A stretch of 64,000 nt of DNA from Bacteroidia bacterium (GCA_041391665.1 JAWKNO010000001.1:2790001-2854000), one strand, 5' to 3'; shown: positions 45,912-54,403, counted from the stretch's first letter. Notes: a model not told the origin generated them from the sequence alone. Translations and numbers: made by a program.

Positions 45912-47834
45912 ATGAGTAAAAGTTGTTGTAACGAAGTACTAAATAGTGAGCAGGGAAAAACTTCCTGGCTCGATAAATACCGTCCCTATTTTCCGGCAGT
46001 TTTCAGTTTTGCGCTGCTGGCAACTGGTATTATTGTGGAACAGATTAGCCCTGAAATATTTAAAACCGAATTGCAGCTATTGGTCTATGGTATAGCCTAC
46101 TATGCCGTAGGGAAACCTGTTGTGTGGAAAGCGTTGAAAAAACTATTTACGGCAGATATATTCAATGAGTTTTTCCTAATGAGTTTAGCAACTATTGGTG
46201 CATTTGCCATTGGAGAATATGCCGAAGGCGTAGCCGTTATGCTATTTTATACCGTAGGTGAATTGTTTCAGGAAGCAGCCGTTAACAAAGCCAAACGCTC
46301 CATCGAATCCCTGCTTAAATTACAGGTAGAAGAAGTAACGGTTTTAAGTAATGGGAAAACAGAGATTAAGCATCCGAAGGAAGTGGAGATCGGGCAAGTG
46401 ATACAAGTGAAATCTGGTGAAAAAGTAGCATTGGATGGAGAGCTGCTTACCGAACATGCAGCTTTTAATACCGCAGCACTTACCGGTGAATCAGTACCTG
46501 ACGACAAGAAAAGAGGCGATAGTGTTTTAGCTGGCATGGTCAACCTGAATACACTGGTAGAAATAAAAATTACAAGTAAATATGAAGACACCAAACTGTC
46601 CAAAATTCTGAAACTGGTACAAGAAGCTACAGGCAGAAAAGCAAAAACTCAGCGATTCATTACCAGCTTTGCTAAAGTCTATACACCCATTGTGGTGTTC
46701 CTGGCAGTAGCATTAACCTTTTTGCCTTACTTTTTTACAGATACTTATGTCTTCAACGATTGGCTGTACCGGGCACTCATCTTCCTGGTTATATCCTGCC
46801 CCTGTGCATTGGTGGTATCTATTCCACTCGGATACTTTGGCGGTATCGGTGCAGCATCTAAAAACGGTATCTTGTTCAAAGGCTCCAATTACCTTGACCA
46901 GGTAACCAAAGTAGATACCGTAGTGATGGATAAAACCGGAACCCTCACCAAAGGAATCTTTGAAGTACAAAAGGTGGTTTCAGAAGAATTCGATGAAAAG
47001 GAATTTGTAAAAATGGTAGCAGCTCTGGAAGTAAACTCCACTCATCCCATAGCACAAGCCATTGTCGAATATGCAGGAGAGGCCTATAAGGAAGTTTCTG
47101 TTACGGGGGTTGAAGAAATATCTGGGCATGGGTTAAAGGGGAAAGTGAACAACAACGAAATCCTTGCAGGTAACAGCAAATTGCTCGACAAGTTTAATGT
47201 AACCTACGACAAGCAATTAAATAACCTGACCGACACAATGGTTTTGGTGGCTATTGATGGCAAGTATGCCGGATACATTACTATTGCAGACACCCTGAAA
47301 GAGGATGCAGAAGCAGCTATCAAGGCCCTGCATGAAGCCAACATAAAAGAGGTAATCATGCTTTCGGGTGATAAGCAGGTAGTGGTGGATAAAATTGCAG
47401 GTCAACTGGGATTGGATAAAGCCTTTGGAGGATTGTTGCCCGAAGACAAAGTGAAAGAGGTAGAACGACTGAAAAGTGAAGGCCGTTTGGTCGCTTTTAT
47501 TGGCGATGGCGTAAATGATGCTCCCGTTATTACCGTTGCCGATGTAGGAATGGCAATGGGGGGATTGGGAAGCGATGCAGCCATTGAAACAGCCGATGTC
47601 GTGATTCAAACCGATCATCCTTCTAAAATTGCTACTGCTATCAAAATAGGTAAAGCAACCAAACGTATTGTGTGGCAAAATATAGGACTGGCCTTTGGCG
47701 TGAAGCTGATTGTTCTGGTATTGGGAGCTGGCGGATTGGCAACTATGTGGGAGGCTGTTTTTGCTGATGTGGGAGTGGCACTTTTAGCAATATTCAATGC
47801 AATTCGGATACAGAAAATGAATTTCAATAAATAA
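45912..47834 (+). CDS. Zn/Cd/Pb-type P1B ATPase (ZntA/CadA-like)
   Basis: The protein has 640 residues. The N-terminus lacks an HMA domain and has only SKSCC. The core has LTGESVPDDKK, the membrane motif SCPCALVVSIPLG (Cys-Pro-Cys as in Zn/Cd/Pb pumps), DKTGT, STHPIAQAI and GDGVNDAPVI. It exports soft divalent cations. Only one base separates its stop from that of the convergent viral operon at 47836. Confidence 0.92.
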   Translation: MSKSCCNEVLNSEQGKTSWLDKYRPYFPAVFSFALLATGIIVEQISPEIFKTELQLLVYGIAYYAVGKPVVWKALKKLFTADIFNEFFLMSLATIGAFAIGEYAEGVAVMLFYTVGELFQEAAVNKAKRSIESLLKLQVEEVTVLSNGKTEIKHPKEVEIGQVIQVKSGEKVALDGELLTEHAAFNTAALTGESVPDDKKRGDSVLAGMVNLNTLVEIKITSKYEDTKLSKILKLVQEATGRKAKTQRFITSFAKVYTPIVVFLAVALTFLPYFFTDTYVFNDWLYRALIFLVISCPCALVVSIPLGYFGGIGAASKNGILFKGSNYLDQVTKVDTVVMDKTGTLTKGIFEVQKVVSEEFDEKEFVKMVAALEVNSTHPIAQAIVEYAGEAYKEVSVTGVEEISGHGLKGKVNNNEILAGNSKLLDKFNVTYDKQLNNLTDTMVLVAIDGKYAGYITIADTLKEDAEAAIKALHEANIKEVIMLSGDKQVVVDKIAGQLGLDKAFGGLLPEDKVKEVERLKSEGRLVAFIGDGVNDAPVITVADVGMAMGGLGSDAAIETADVVIQTDHPSKIATAIKIGKATKRIVWQNIGLAFGVKLIVLVLGAGGLATMWEAVFADVGVALLAIFNAIRIQKMNFNK

Positions 47835-47835
47835 T

Positions 47836-48012
47836 TCAATTTGACAAATAAGCTTTCACCGCCTCCTTCAATTCAACATTACCTGTTGGTGAATCGAGGT
47901 CGGAAAAATGAAAAATTACAAACGGTTGGGCTTGATCGTCTTTTTGGTAGCGGACACCAATCATTTTTTGACCGTTGTTTTCCTGAATGGATAATTTTAG
48001 TATTTCAATCAT
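47836..48012 (-). CDS. Small uncharacterised protein at the end of the viral-like operon
   Basis: The protein has 58 residues from the ATG at 48010-48012; a longer frame to 48042 overlaps the previous gene. It is a soluble beta-type sequence (MIEILKLSIQENNGQK, PFVIFHFSDLDS) without a membrane helix. It is last in the minus-strand operon. No family is recognised. Confidence 0.6.
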   Translation of the reverse strand: MIEILKLSIQENNGQKMIGVRYQKDDQAQPFVIFHFSDLDSPTGNVELKEAVKAYLSN

Positions 48013-48022
48013 AGTAGTTCGT

Positions 48023-48490
48023 TTAATAGACTTCCGGTACACCTCCCGATAAGAGGGCTTTTACAGTTCCTAATATGGCATTGGGTTTTGATTCTAATGC
48101 TTTGGCAAAAGTGCCCGGCCAGGAAGATGATGAAGCATAGCCTCTTCCATGAACATCACCGGTATAAATGTTGTCGCCAATATTTACAGGGAAAACAGTC
48201 ATTTTTATATCCGCAATACCTGATGTTTGGATGGTTACCAATTGACCAATTCCACCGCCAGTTTTCACTACTCCAATAACATCTTCGCTGTAATACAAAT
48301 TGGTTGTTGTTACCGATAAAGGATTATTTTTCTCAATGATTACCACATCACCGGGTTCTAAAATTTGAGCTGAACGGTTGGTTAATTGAATTTCACCACC
48401 TCCAGTTCCACCTCCCGGATCTGTTCCACCAGTTTCCTCAATGATGGTTTGACTTGCCTTTACAAAGCGTTGTTTATTGATATACCTCAT
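48023..48490 (-). CDS. Virion-type beta protein (possible decoration or spike)
   Basis: The protein has 155 residues. A Gly-rich linker (GGTDPGGGTGGGE) joins a short N-terminal peptide to a beta-strand domain (ILEPGDVVIIEKNNPLSV, IGVVKTGGGIGQLVTIQ, then IYTGDVHGRGYA). Short basic start, Gly linker and beta domain recall small capsid-decoration or fibre-head proteins. Its start overlaps the upstream gene by 4 bases. The function is inferred from layout only. Confidence 0.6.
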   Translation of the reverse strand: MRYINKQRFVKASQTIIEETGGTDPGGGTGGGEIQLTNRSAQILEPGDVVIIEKNNPLSVTTTNLYYSEDVIGVVKTGGGIGQLVTIQTSGIADIKMTVFPVNIGDNIYTGDVHGRGYASSSSWPGTFAKALESKPNAILGTVKALLSGGVPEVY

Positions 48491-48921
48491 GTGTTATTTG
48501 GAGATTGATAATATTGCACTCTTATAACATGGCTTTTCCCTGTCTCAATTCCGATAACTCGAAAGCTTTCCAAATTCCATCGACCGGTAATTTCGTAAAG
48601 GTCATTGTCGCCTAAAGCAATACCTGAATTTGCACTTGGATCGCTACCGTTTTCTTTGAAACGAATCACTTTTGATTTATCTGTTACACTTGCATCTGCT
48701 TCAATGGAAATAGTTGCAGAAATTGCATTTTCAGGAATGGTTAATTGAGCTACCTCCGTATCTGTAACCGCCAAGTCTTCATAACCTTGCTCAGTTTCAG
48801 GAATGGTTAGTCTTCCGTTTTCACCACTTTGAATCAGTATTAACTCTTCCAAATAATCCAACATGGAAGAGGCATTGCCATTTCGATAGGCGTTTTTATG
48901 TACTCTGGTTGCTTCGCTCAT
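48487..48921 (-). CDS. Virion-type beta protein, putative
   Basis: The protein has 144 residues. After a helical first 30 residues (MSEATRVHKNAYRNGNASSM), the rest alternates beta strands and acidic loops (LTIPENAISATISIEADASV, HVIRVQYYQSPNN). No membrane segment is present. One base overlaps the M15 peptidase stop and four overlap the next gene, so the three form a coupled set. A structural or attachment role is inferred. Confidence 0.6.
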   Translation of the reverse strand: MSEATRVHKNAYRNGNASSMLDYLEELILIQSGENGRLTIPETEQGYEDLAVTDTEVAQLTIPENAISATISIEADASVTDKSKVIRFKENGSDPSANSGIALGDNDLYEITGRWNLESFRVIGIETGKSHVIRVQYYQSPNNT

Positions 48922-49457
48922 TATGCTAGGTTTGCTAAGTTTTGTTGTTCAGTCCAAAGCTGTGCAATGGATTTACCACCTCGGTCGTAAAAATGTGGAC
49001 GGTCTTTAAAAGAAGTCCATCGACCTCCCCAGGAAAGACCAACACTTTCACCAATAACTCCAAGGGTATTCCATACCGATTCAGGCACTTTGTAATTCGC
49101 TCGTCCATCCACAATAGGAACAATATCTATTGCTACTCCTACATTGTGATCCGACTGTCCGCATTTGGCATTGGTAACAATTCCTCCGGGAGCTGTTCGT
49201 CCTTGTGCATAGAGTTTGTTTTGCTCTTCACAATCACGATAGGCACTGGTTACTTTTAGTGGGATGCCTGCCTTTTGAGCTTTGATAAGAAACTTCTCGA
49301 CCTTCTTTCTTACTTCAGGTCGAAGTTGACGGAGCTTTAACTTGGTTTGAATATCCAATTTCTTGTAAAGCCAACGACTTGCAATAGCAATACCAATGAC
49401 ACCCACAAGGATACCAACCCCCATAAAGACTACCTTTTTATCTACCTGAACTGCCAT
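48921..49457 (-). CDS. Membrane-anchored M15-family peptidase (endolysin-like)
   Basis: The protein has 178 residues. An N-terminal helix (VVFMGVGILVGVIGIAIA) anchors it. The catalytic domain shows KVTSAYRDCEEQN, then the zinc/active-site motif SDHNVGVAIDIVP and the late DRPHFYD, as in VanY/phage endolysin M15 peptidases. It should cut peptide cross-links in peptidoglycan at the membrane face. A membrane-tethered lytic enzyme fits a virion-associated or release function. Confidence 0.85.
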   Translation of the reverse strand: MAVQVDKKVVFMGVGILVGVIGIAIASRWLYKKLDIQTKLKLRQLRPEVRKKVEKFLIKAQKAGIPLKVTSAYRDCEEQNKLYAQGRTAPGGIVTNAKCGQSDHNVGVAIDIVPIVDGRANYKVPESVWNTLGVIGESVGLSWGGRWTSFKDRPHFYDRGGKSIAQLWTEQQNLANLA

Positions 49458-49460
49458 AGA

Positions 49461-49610
49461 CTATGCTTGTTTTTGACAACTACAACCACCGCTTTCACCG
49501 CTTTGGCATTTGCAGCTCTTTTTCATTCTCAATAGATTGATTGAAATGTTTGCAATGGACAATACCATAAATGTTGCAAACAAGATGTTCATTGTTTTAT
49601 TTTCCTTCAT
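49461..49610 (-). CDS. Small membrane protein with Cys-rich tail (49 aa)
   Basis: The frame begins MKENKTMNILF at 49610, has one hydrophobic helix (NILFATFMVLSIANISINLL) and ends in a Cys-rich tail with CKCQSGE and GGCSCQKQ. It lies 3 bases before the M15 gene in the same orientation. No family is recognised; the Cys cluster could bind metal or form disulfides. Confidence 0.6.
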   Translation of the reverse strand: MKENKTMNILFATFMVLSIANISINLLRMKKSCKCQSGESGGCSCQKQA

Positions 49611-49617
49611 GACGTAC

Positions 49618-49953
49618 TTATTTTATGCGTTTTAGCTCGTTAATTAATTCCTTATTCTGTTTTTCCATGTGAACCACTTTTTTCTCCAAATCTTGGATGC
49701 GTTTGCGTTGGTTCTCTATTACTTTTTGTAATGCTTCTGTATGTTCCTCCGATTCTTTGATTCTCTTTTCTAACATTTGCGACCACTGTATCCAATTTGC
49801 AACAATCTGATTTTCTGCCTGTGCATGCAGGTTAATAGCCTCTGCTAACTTCACTTTCTTGTCGGTACGTAGGCGAATAAGGATTTCAAGCAGCTTCCAA
49901 AACCCGGTAGCTCCTAAAATCAGCGTAATTATTTTCCATAGTTCCATATTCAT
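49618..49953 (-). CDS. Membrane-anchored coiled-coil protein
   Basis: The protein has 111 residues. A hydrophobic N-terminus (LWKIITLILGATGFWKLLEI) is followed by a long continuous coiled coil from about residue 50 (MLEKRIKESEEHTEALQK onwards). This resembles Rz-like or phage lysis-associated coiled-coil proteins, but the genuine Rz pair is better placed at 51304-52006. Function is uncertain. Confidence 0.65.
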   Translation of the reverse strand: MNMELWKIITLILGATGFWKLLEILIRLRTDKKVKLAEAINLHAQAENQIVANWIQWSQMLEKRIKESEEHTEALQKVIENQRKRIQDLEKKVVHMEKQNKELINELKRIK

Positions 49954-49956
49954 CGT

Positions 49957-51297
49957 TTAAGCAGGTGAAGTAGCATCGTATTCGATTGGGTATTTGGCGA
50001 TATAGGGATGAATATTGAATAACAATTCATCGTTCGGATCTATAAAATTTCCAAATATTGATACCCTTCCATTACCATCAATGTTGTAAAAGAAAGTTTC
50101 ACCTTGATTACTAGTTAAAGTCCCTGATAAAGCTCCAGTTGGACTGTTGTTAGGCTTTGGGAAATTCATTACCCATGCAGCAACAGAACCAGTTCCACCG
50201 GTACGTTTTAATCGAATATCTTTAATCAGTATCATGTTTCCATTTACTACTGAATAGCGATTTCTTCCCGGTGTATGATACATGGTCGTTCCTATCTGTT
50301 CAGCCGTGATGGTAAGGAGGGATTCCCTATTAAGGTAATTATCCAATCGAGTTTTCAATCTCAATGGCGTAATAGCTCTTTGGTTATCAGCTCCTAAATC
50401 CGTCTCTGCCTGAGTAGCAATTTCGATTAAGCCGATAAGTGTTTCGGTCGCCAGTCTTGAATCCAAAAGTGTTTTCAGTTTCAAAGGGGTAATGGCAGTC
50501 AAATCATCTATTCCACCATTCACCAAAGCCTGTGAAGCCACTTTGATTATTCCTGCAATAGTTTCGGTTGCTTGCGAAACATTGCTTTGAATCACATTCC
50601 ATGAAGCTCCAACGCTTGCCTGATCACCTCCGGCATTGTCAACTAAACAAACAATTACATCCATTTCCTGAACATCTTCTCCAGCAGCTCCACCAATTTT
50701 ACCTCCGGCACTTACCGTATAAGCATCTCCGGCTAAGGCTGCCGGGTAATTAGGATTCGTTGAGCAGTCAATAGTTCCTTTGTTTTCCCAAAGTCCTGTT
50801 ACCTTATCAGCTACATAGCTTGCAAGCTTTTGAGGGGTTACAAAAGTTGAGTTACTTGTACCTGCATTGACTTCTTCAATCGTGGCAACTCTCGCTTTTC
50901 CTTCAACGGTTTCCGATGCCGTTTCAATACTCGATTTTAGACCGGCTACTACTTGAAAACAAGTCCCATCAAATAGTAATAAATAATGATTGATGGTTCC
51001 CAAATCATCGGCAGCTAAGTCCACCAATACACCGTTCACGGCTTTCATTATTGGAACCGCTCCCTTACCATTGATATTGATTGTTGAAACGCCTGAATTA
51101 CCATGATTAAATTTCACCTGAATACTCAATCCTTGTCGGTAGGCATTTTTCAATGCAGGATCTAATTCTAACACATAGTCATCTGTTCCACCAGTTGTAA
51201 CACCAAAACCACCGAGGCTATTTTCCACCGGAAAATCACCCACATAGTTTAAATCGTTTAGGTTCACATCACTGCTATATCCACCAATTGCACTCAT
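49957..51297 (-). CDS. Fibre protein with phage tail-fibre-type repeats
   Basis: The protein has 446 residues. Three repeats share A-x-E-T-x-x-G...A-T/S and end in T-P-x-K/R-L: residues of about 126-158 (ASETVEGKARVATIEEVNAG, ending TPQKL), 242-275 (ending TPLKL) and 282-315 (ending TPLRL). This pattern is standard in receptor-binding fibres of phages. The N-terminus (about 1-120) is beta-rich and probably attaches to the particle, and the last 120 residues form a terminal domain. It is the clearest viral marker in the operon. Confidence 0.8.
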   Translation of the reverse strand: MSAIGGYSSDVNLNDLNYVGDFPVENSLGGFGVTTGGTDDYVLELDPALKNAYRQGLSIQVKFNHGNSGVSTININGKGAVPIMKAVNGVLVDLAADDLGTINHYLLLFDGTCFQVVAGLKSSIETASETVEGKARVATIEEVNAGTSNSTFVTPQKLASYVADKVTGLWENKGTIDCSTNPNYPAALAGDAYTVSAGGKIGGAAGEDVQEMDVIVCLVDNAGGDQASVGASWNVIQSNVSQATETIAGIIKVASQALVNGGIDDLTAITPLKLKTLLDSRLATETLIGLIEIATQAETDLGADNQRAITPLRLKTRLDNYLNRESLLTITAEQIGTTMYHTPGRNRYSVVNGNMILIKDIRLKRTGGTGSVAAWVMNFPKPNNSPTGALSGTLTSNQGETFFYNIDGNGRVSIFGNFIDPNDELLFNIHPYIAKYPIEYDATSPA

Positions 51298-51303
51298 AAT
51301 TCT

Positions 51304-51735
51304 TTAATTAAGTATGGCTAAGATTCCTATGATTCCAATGCTTACTCCAAGCCCGGTTCCTAGGAATATCTTATCTCGTTTATGTCGTTTCACTTCTGTT
51401 ATTAGATAGCCCAATTGCAGGTTTACCTCATTGTTCACCTCTTTACTATTGGTAATGATGCTTTGATAGTTGATCGCTTGATTATGGAGCAACTTAATAG
51501 TTGAATCCTGCTGCTGAATCAAAGAATCTTGCAAAGCCAGTTGTGTATTTTGCTCAACTGTAATGCTATCCTGATACTTTTTGCCTTCCAGTTCAATAGC
51601 AATTACTTTTGCCTGACTTACTGTAAAGCAGAAAAGTGTATCATTCTGAATGGTGTAAACTGTCGGTTTCAAATTCTGCGAAAAACCGATACAGTTCATC
51701 ATTATCATAATTACCAATAGCCCTAATCTTTTCAC
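51304..51735 (-). CDS. Rz1-like spanin candidate (overlaps Rz-like gene)
   Basis: The protein has 143 residues. An N-terminal export signal (LGLLVIMIMMNCIGFSQ) is followed by a strand KPTVYTIQNDTLFCFTVSQ, a coiled coil (QQDSTIKLLHNQAIN) and a C-terminal hydrophobic helix (GLGVSIGIIGILAIL). The gene overlaps the Rz-like gene by 95 bases in a different frame, the hallmark of Rz/Rz1 pairs. A spanin role is inferred; no clear lipobox is present. Confidence 0.6.
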   Translation of the reverse strand: MKRLGLLVIMIMMNCIGFSQNLKPTVYTIQNDTLFCFTVSQAKVIAIELEGKKYQDSITVEQNTQLALQDSLIQQQDSTIKLLHNQAINYQSIITNSKEVNNEVNLQLGYLITEVKRHKRDKIFLGTGLGVSIGIIGILAILN

Positions 51736-52006
51736 TTTTCCTGTGTTTAAGTTGTTCTAAATCCTTGTTTCGTTTTTTTAGTTCTTCCTTTATGCCATCT
51801 TGTTTTTCCAGTTGTTCAGTAATTTGCTTTTGTAAACCCTGATTGATAGCTAAGAGGCTGTCGTTTTGCTGTTCCAGTTTCTTGATGGTTTGCTCGTAAT
51901 TGGGGTTTAGATTAACCGACCTATCCTTTGAGCTCCAATACCATACAAAACCTATAATAGTCATCAGCCAAAGCACCAAGACTACATGGCTAAGTCGCAT
52001 TTTCAT
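51641..52006 (-). CDS. Rz-like inner-membrane spanin candidate
   Basis: The protein has 121 residues. One N-terminal helix (VVLVLWLMTIIGFVWYW) precedes a continuous coiled coil (QTIKKLEQQNDSLLAINQ through KKRNKDLEQL). That is the topology of phage i-spanins. It overlaps the holin-like gene by 17 bases and the Rz1-like gene by 95. Confidence 0.65.
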   Translation of the reverse strand: MKMRLSHVVLVLWLMTIIGFVWYWSSKDRSVNLNPNYEQTIKKLEQQNDSLLAINQGLQKQITEQLEKQDGIKEELKKRNKDLEQLKHRKSEKIRAIGNYDNDELYRFFAEFETDSLHHSE

Positions 52007-52358
52007 TTTCCTTTAGCGTTTTGTAATCCGTTCTTTTGCCTGTGATGTAGCGGACTAACCCATCTAAAATGAGTTTGTGAAAAACAAAGGCAAACACGAA
52101 GGATTGAAACAGTACTTCAATATGCTTTACTTCATATCCACGAATGAAATAAAGGATCACGGCATAGACTAAACCCACCAATGCCGTTCGGTATCTTCGT
52201 TTGGATGAAATATTGGTTTTCTGCTTGATCTGATTGGTAAACTTTTGTGAGTTGATGCCATATCCGATAATGATAAAAGTGAGAATGTAAGCCCAATCAA
52301 GGCTTTTGACATATCCCATAATTTGTGTTGCTATTTCTGAAATAATTCCTGTATCCAT
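51990..52358 (-). CDS. Holin-like protein with three membrane segments
   Basis: The protein has 122 residues from the ATG at 52356-52358; the frame extends upstream to 52511 but that would overlap the previous gene. Three hydrophobic segments are visible (WAYILTFIIIGYGI, ALVGLVYAVILYFI, FQSFVFAFVFHKLIL) with a charged C-terminus (KTLKENENAT). Size, topology and position directly before the Rz pair match a phage holin. Confidence 0.65.
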   Translation of the reverse strand: MDTGIISEIATQIMGYVKSLDWAYILTFIIIGYGINSQKFTNQIKQKTNISSKRRYRTALVGLVYAVILYFIRGYEVKHIEVLFQSFVFAFVFHKLILDGLVRYITGKRTDYKTLKENENAT

Positions 52359-52369
52359 AATTCTTGCAT

Positions 52370-52717
52370 TTATGATTGGAGCAAATCTGTTATCTGTTTG
52401 AGGGCTGCATGCTTTTCTATACCCGATTCGTTTAACTGCAAAGCCAATTTTTTGAGCTTTTTCTCTTTCCTTTCGGAAGGTTTGGCAAAATGCCATCGAG
52501 TTAAATTCCATAGCAAAACGTGCTGTTCGTAATCCAAAACTTTGAGCTCTTTTTCAAGAAGTTCTTTGTTTGCCTTATCCACCTTTAAATCCTTTTCCCA
52601 ACGACCTAATAGGCGTTTAGAAATGACCGTTTTTCCCAAAGGAGAATACGCCCAAGCCACATAACCGGCTCCGACAAAAACGGAAATAGCGAATAATGCA
52701 ACGACTTTCTTATTCAT
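52370..52717 (-). CDS. Single-pass membrane protein (viral-like operon)
   Basis: The protein has 115 residues: an N-terminal hydrophobic helix (VVALFAISVFVGAGYVAWAY) then a charged helical region rich in Lys, Glu and Leu. It overlaps the next upstream gene by one base. No family is recognised. It is one of the many N-anchored small proteins in this operon. Confidence 0.6.
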   Translation of the reverse strand: MNKKVVALFAISVFVGAGYVAWAYSPLGKTVISKRLLGRWEKDLKVDKANKELLEKELKVLDYEQHVLLWNLTRWHFAKPSERKEKKLKKLALQLNESGIEKHAALKQITDLLQS

Positions 52718-52917
52718 TACTGAGCTTCCATATTTTTTACAATTCCTCGAATACCAAAAACTATGAGCGTAATCACCAAGCCTGAACCCACGAGGTACAA
52801 GCTTGTCTTTCTCAATGTCTCATCGGTCATTGTGATTTTGATGTCGGTTTTTAAGCCATCATCGCTAAATACATTGTCCAAATAGTTTTTTATACCTGTT
52901 CTTTCTTCTGTTTCCAT
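52717..52917 (-). CDS. Small single-pass membrane protein
   Basis: The protein has 66 residues: a soluble N-terminus (ERTGIKNYLDNVFSDDGLKT) and a C-terminal helix (SLYLVGSGLVITLIVFGIRG). Start and stop are within 5 bases of neighbouring genes. No family is recognised. Confidence 0.6.
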   Translation of the reverse strand: METEERTGIKNYLDNVFSDDGLKTDIKITMTDETLRKTSLYLVGSGLVITLIVFGIRGIVKNMEAQ

Positions 52918-52921
52918 GGTA

Positions 52922-53302
52922 TTAGCTTATGGTTTTAAACTTCTCCTGAGACACGGTTTTAGTGCCAAATACCTTCTGAACAGCTGCTTCTGTTTTCGGA
53001 CCAAACTTGCCATCAGTATCTAATCCCGATCCTTTTGAGTTCAGGTAGTTTTGAAGCTTCTTCACATTGGTTCCACAGGTTCCGAATTTCAATGGGAAGC
53101 TGCTATCAGAATACATACAACTAAATGAGCGAACTCCTGATGAACTGCTCGAAGTGGTTGTTCCTTTAATGCTTGCAGCAAATTGCTGTTTCTCTTTTCG
53201 TTTTTTCAGAAAATACCATACGCCAAAACCTGCTGCTGTAACTGCCAGTCCAGCTCCGATCCATAGCATTTTATTATCTAATTTGAATGTCTCTTTCTTC
53301 AT
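52922..53302 (-). CDS. Membrane-anchored peptidoglycan-binding protein
   Basis: The protein has 126 residues. One N-terminal helix (MLWIGAGLAVTAAGFGVWYF) and a Lys-rich linker lead to a C-terminal PG_binding_1 domain (LKFGTCGTNVKKLQNYLNSK and LDTDGKFGPKTEAAVQKVFG). It should hold peptidoglycan while fixed in a membrane, like minor proteins of membrane-containing viruses or cell-wall anchors. Confidence 0.8.
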   Translation of the reverse strand: MKKETFKLDNKMLWIGAGLAVTAAGFGVWYFLKKRKEKQQFAASIKGTTTSSSSSGVRSFSCMYSDSSFPLKFGTCGTNVKKLQNYLNSKGSGLDTDGKFGPKTEAAVQKVFGTKTVSQEKFKTIS

Positions 53303-53314
53303 ATCTTTTGGGGT

Positions 53315-53722
53315 TTAATATTGAACTACAACTGCATCTTCACGCACATAACCTTCGGTTTTTCCTCCCACAGGCTTGGTCAATTTTATTCTGTACCAGT
53401 AATAGCCGTCTTCACCTTTGAGGCGTTCTAAAATGGTTCCTACTGGATTGCTTTCTGCTTGTGTTAAAAGGTTGTGCGAGAAATCCATCGTAGTCCAATT
53501 CTCATTATCCACCTTGGCAGAGCTTCTTACATTCACATAACCTTCCGATCCGTAATGCACCTTTTTACCAATGAGTTTTTGCTCTTCTCGTTCCTTTTGT
53601 TTGCCACTTGTAGTGCGGTTCTTTCGGTTCTTGATAAACTTGTGAACTCCAAATCCTGCAAGTGCTACAACGACCGTGGCTACACCACCTATGACTAAAT
53701 ATTTCTTTGTCTTTGCATCCAT
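53315..53722 (-). CDS. Membrane-anchored SH3-like (SH3b) protein
   Basis: The protein has 135 residues. One N-terminal helix (LVIGGVATVVVALAGFGVH) is followed by a Lys-rich linker. A bacterial SH3-type domain is indicated by GYVNVRSSAKVDNENW, then YYWYRIKLTKPVGGK and GYVREDAVVV. SH3b domains bind peptidoglycan or peptides. It forms a series with the PG-binding and annexin-like proteins. Confidence 0.75.
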   Translation of the reverse strand: MDAKTKKYLVIGGVATVVVALAGFGVHKFIKNRKNRTTSGKQKEREEQKLIGKKVHYGSEGYVNVRSSAKVDNENWTTMDFSHNLLTQAESNPVGTILERLKGEDGYYWYRIKLTKPVGGKTEGYVREDAVVVQY

Positions 53723-53733
53723 AATTCTAAAGG

Positions 53734-54207
53734 TTAATAGCTTTCTAAAATGTCTTTAACTCGTGCCACTTCATCGGCATCATCTAGGTAATATGTGATG
53801 TACTCCGCCAAACTGCCGTATTTCATGGCACTGAACATTCGAGAAATCAGAGAAAGGTTATCGGCACTTCCGGCTTCTTCCAAAGCAGAATAAATGGCTC
53901 CTTCATCATCATTGTACCAGGAACCTGCATCATAAATTTGGGTAGCCAGTTGTTTTGCCCGATCGTGGGAAATCGTAATTTTTTCCGGACGAGCATAATT
54001 CGGATCAAAACCTTTGTAGCTCATAATGTCACGAATCTTCTTACTGCTTTTACAGTCGGCTATTCCTGTTTTGCAAAGAATCGGGCGTATCACTCCAAAG
54101 TAGGTAATACCAATACCCACGAGGATAATTCCCCCAATGATATAAGGGGTAGCCTTGTTCTGTGATAAGCCTTCAACGGCTTTTGCTCCTGCAACTGCTC
54201 CTACCAT
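53734..54207 (-). CDS. Membrane-anchored helical (annexin-like repeat) protein
   Basis: The protein has 157 residues. One hydrophobic segment (YIIGGIILVGIGITYFGVI) precedes a helical domain: AGSWYNDDEGAIYSALEEAG, then NLSLISRMFSAMKYGSLAEY, then ITYYLDDADEVARVKDI. Such annexin-like helices with D-E-x-x-I/V-x-x-A-L recur in Bacteroidota phage and toxin proteins. Function is not known. Confidence 0.6.
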   Translation of the reverse strand: MVGAVAGAKAVEGLSQNKATPYIIGGIILVGIGITYFGVIRPILCKTGIADCKSSKKIRDIMSYKGFDPNYARPEKITISHDRAKQLATQIYDAGSWYNDDEGAIYSALEEAGSADNLSLISRMFSAMKYGSLAEYITYYLDDADEVARVKDILESY

Positions 54208-54217
54208 GATAACTGAT

Positions 54218-54403
54218 TTATATGCCTATGATTTCTTCCGTGGTTTCTTTCACTTCACTTTTGGTTAAGCCATTATCTTCCAAAAAGGACTTCAAGCGAT
54301 TTTTGATTTGCTCTTCCTTTTTAAGAGCCGTTTGCTTGTCGTACTTAATGTAGATTTGTCTGCCTAGCCAAAAGCCTATTGCCAATGTGATTACCGTTCT
54401 CAT
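54218..54403 (-). CDS. Small membrane protein with basic helix
   Basis: The protein has 61 residues from the ATG at 54401-54403 (MRTVITLAIGFWLGRQIYIK), which overlaps the amidase stop by one base (TAATG). The longer frame to 54457 is less likely. An N-terminal membrane helix is followed by charged helix. No family is recognised. Confidence 0.6.
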   Translation of the reverse strand: MRTVITLAIGFWLGRQIYIKYDKQTALKKEEQIKNRLKSFLEDNGLTKSEVKETTEEIIGI

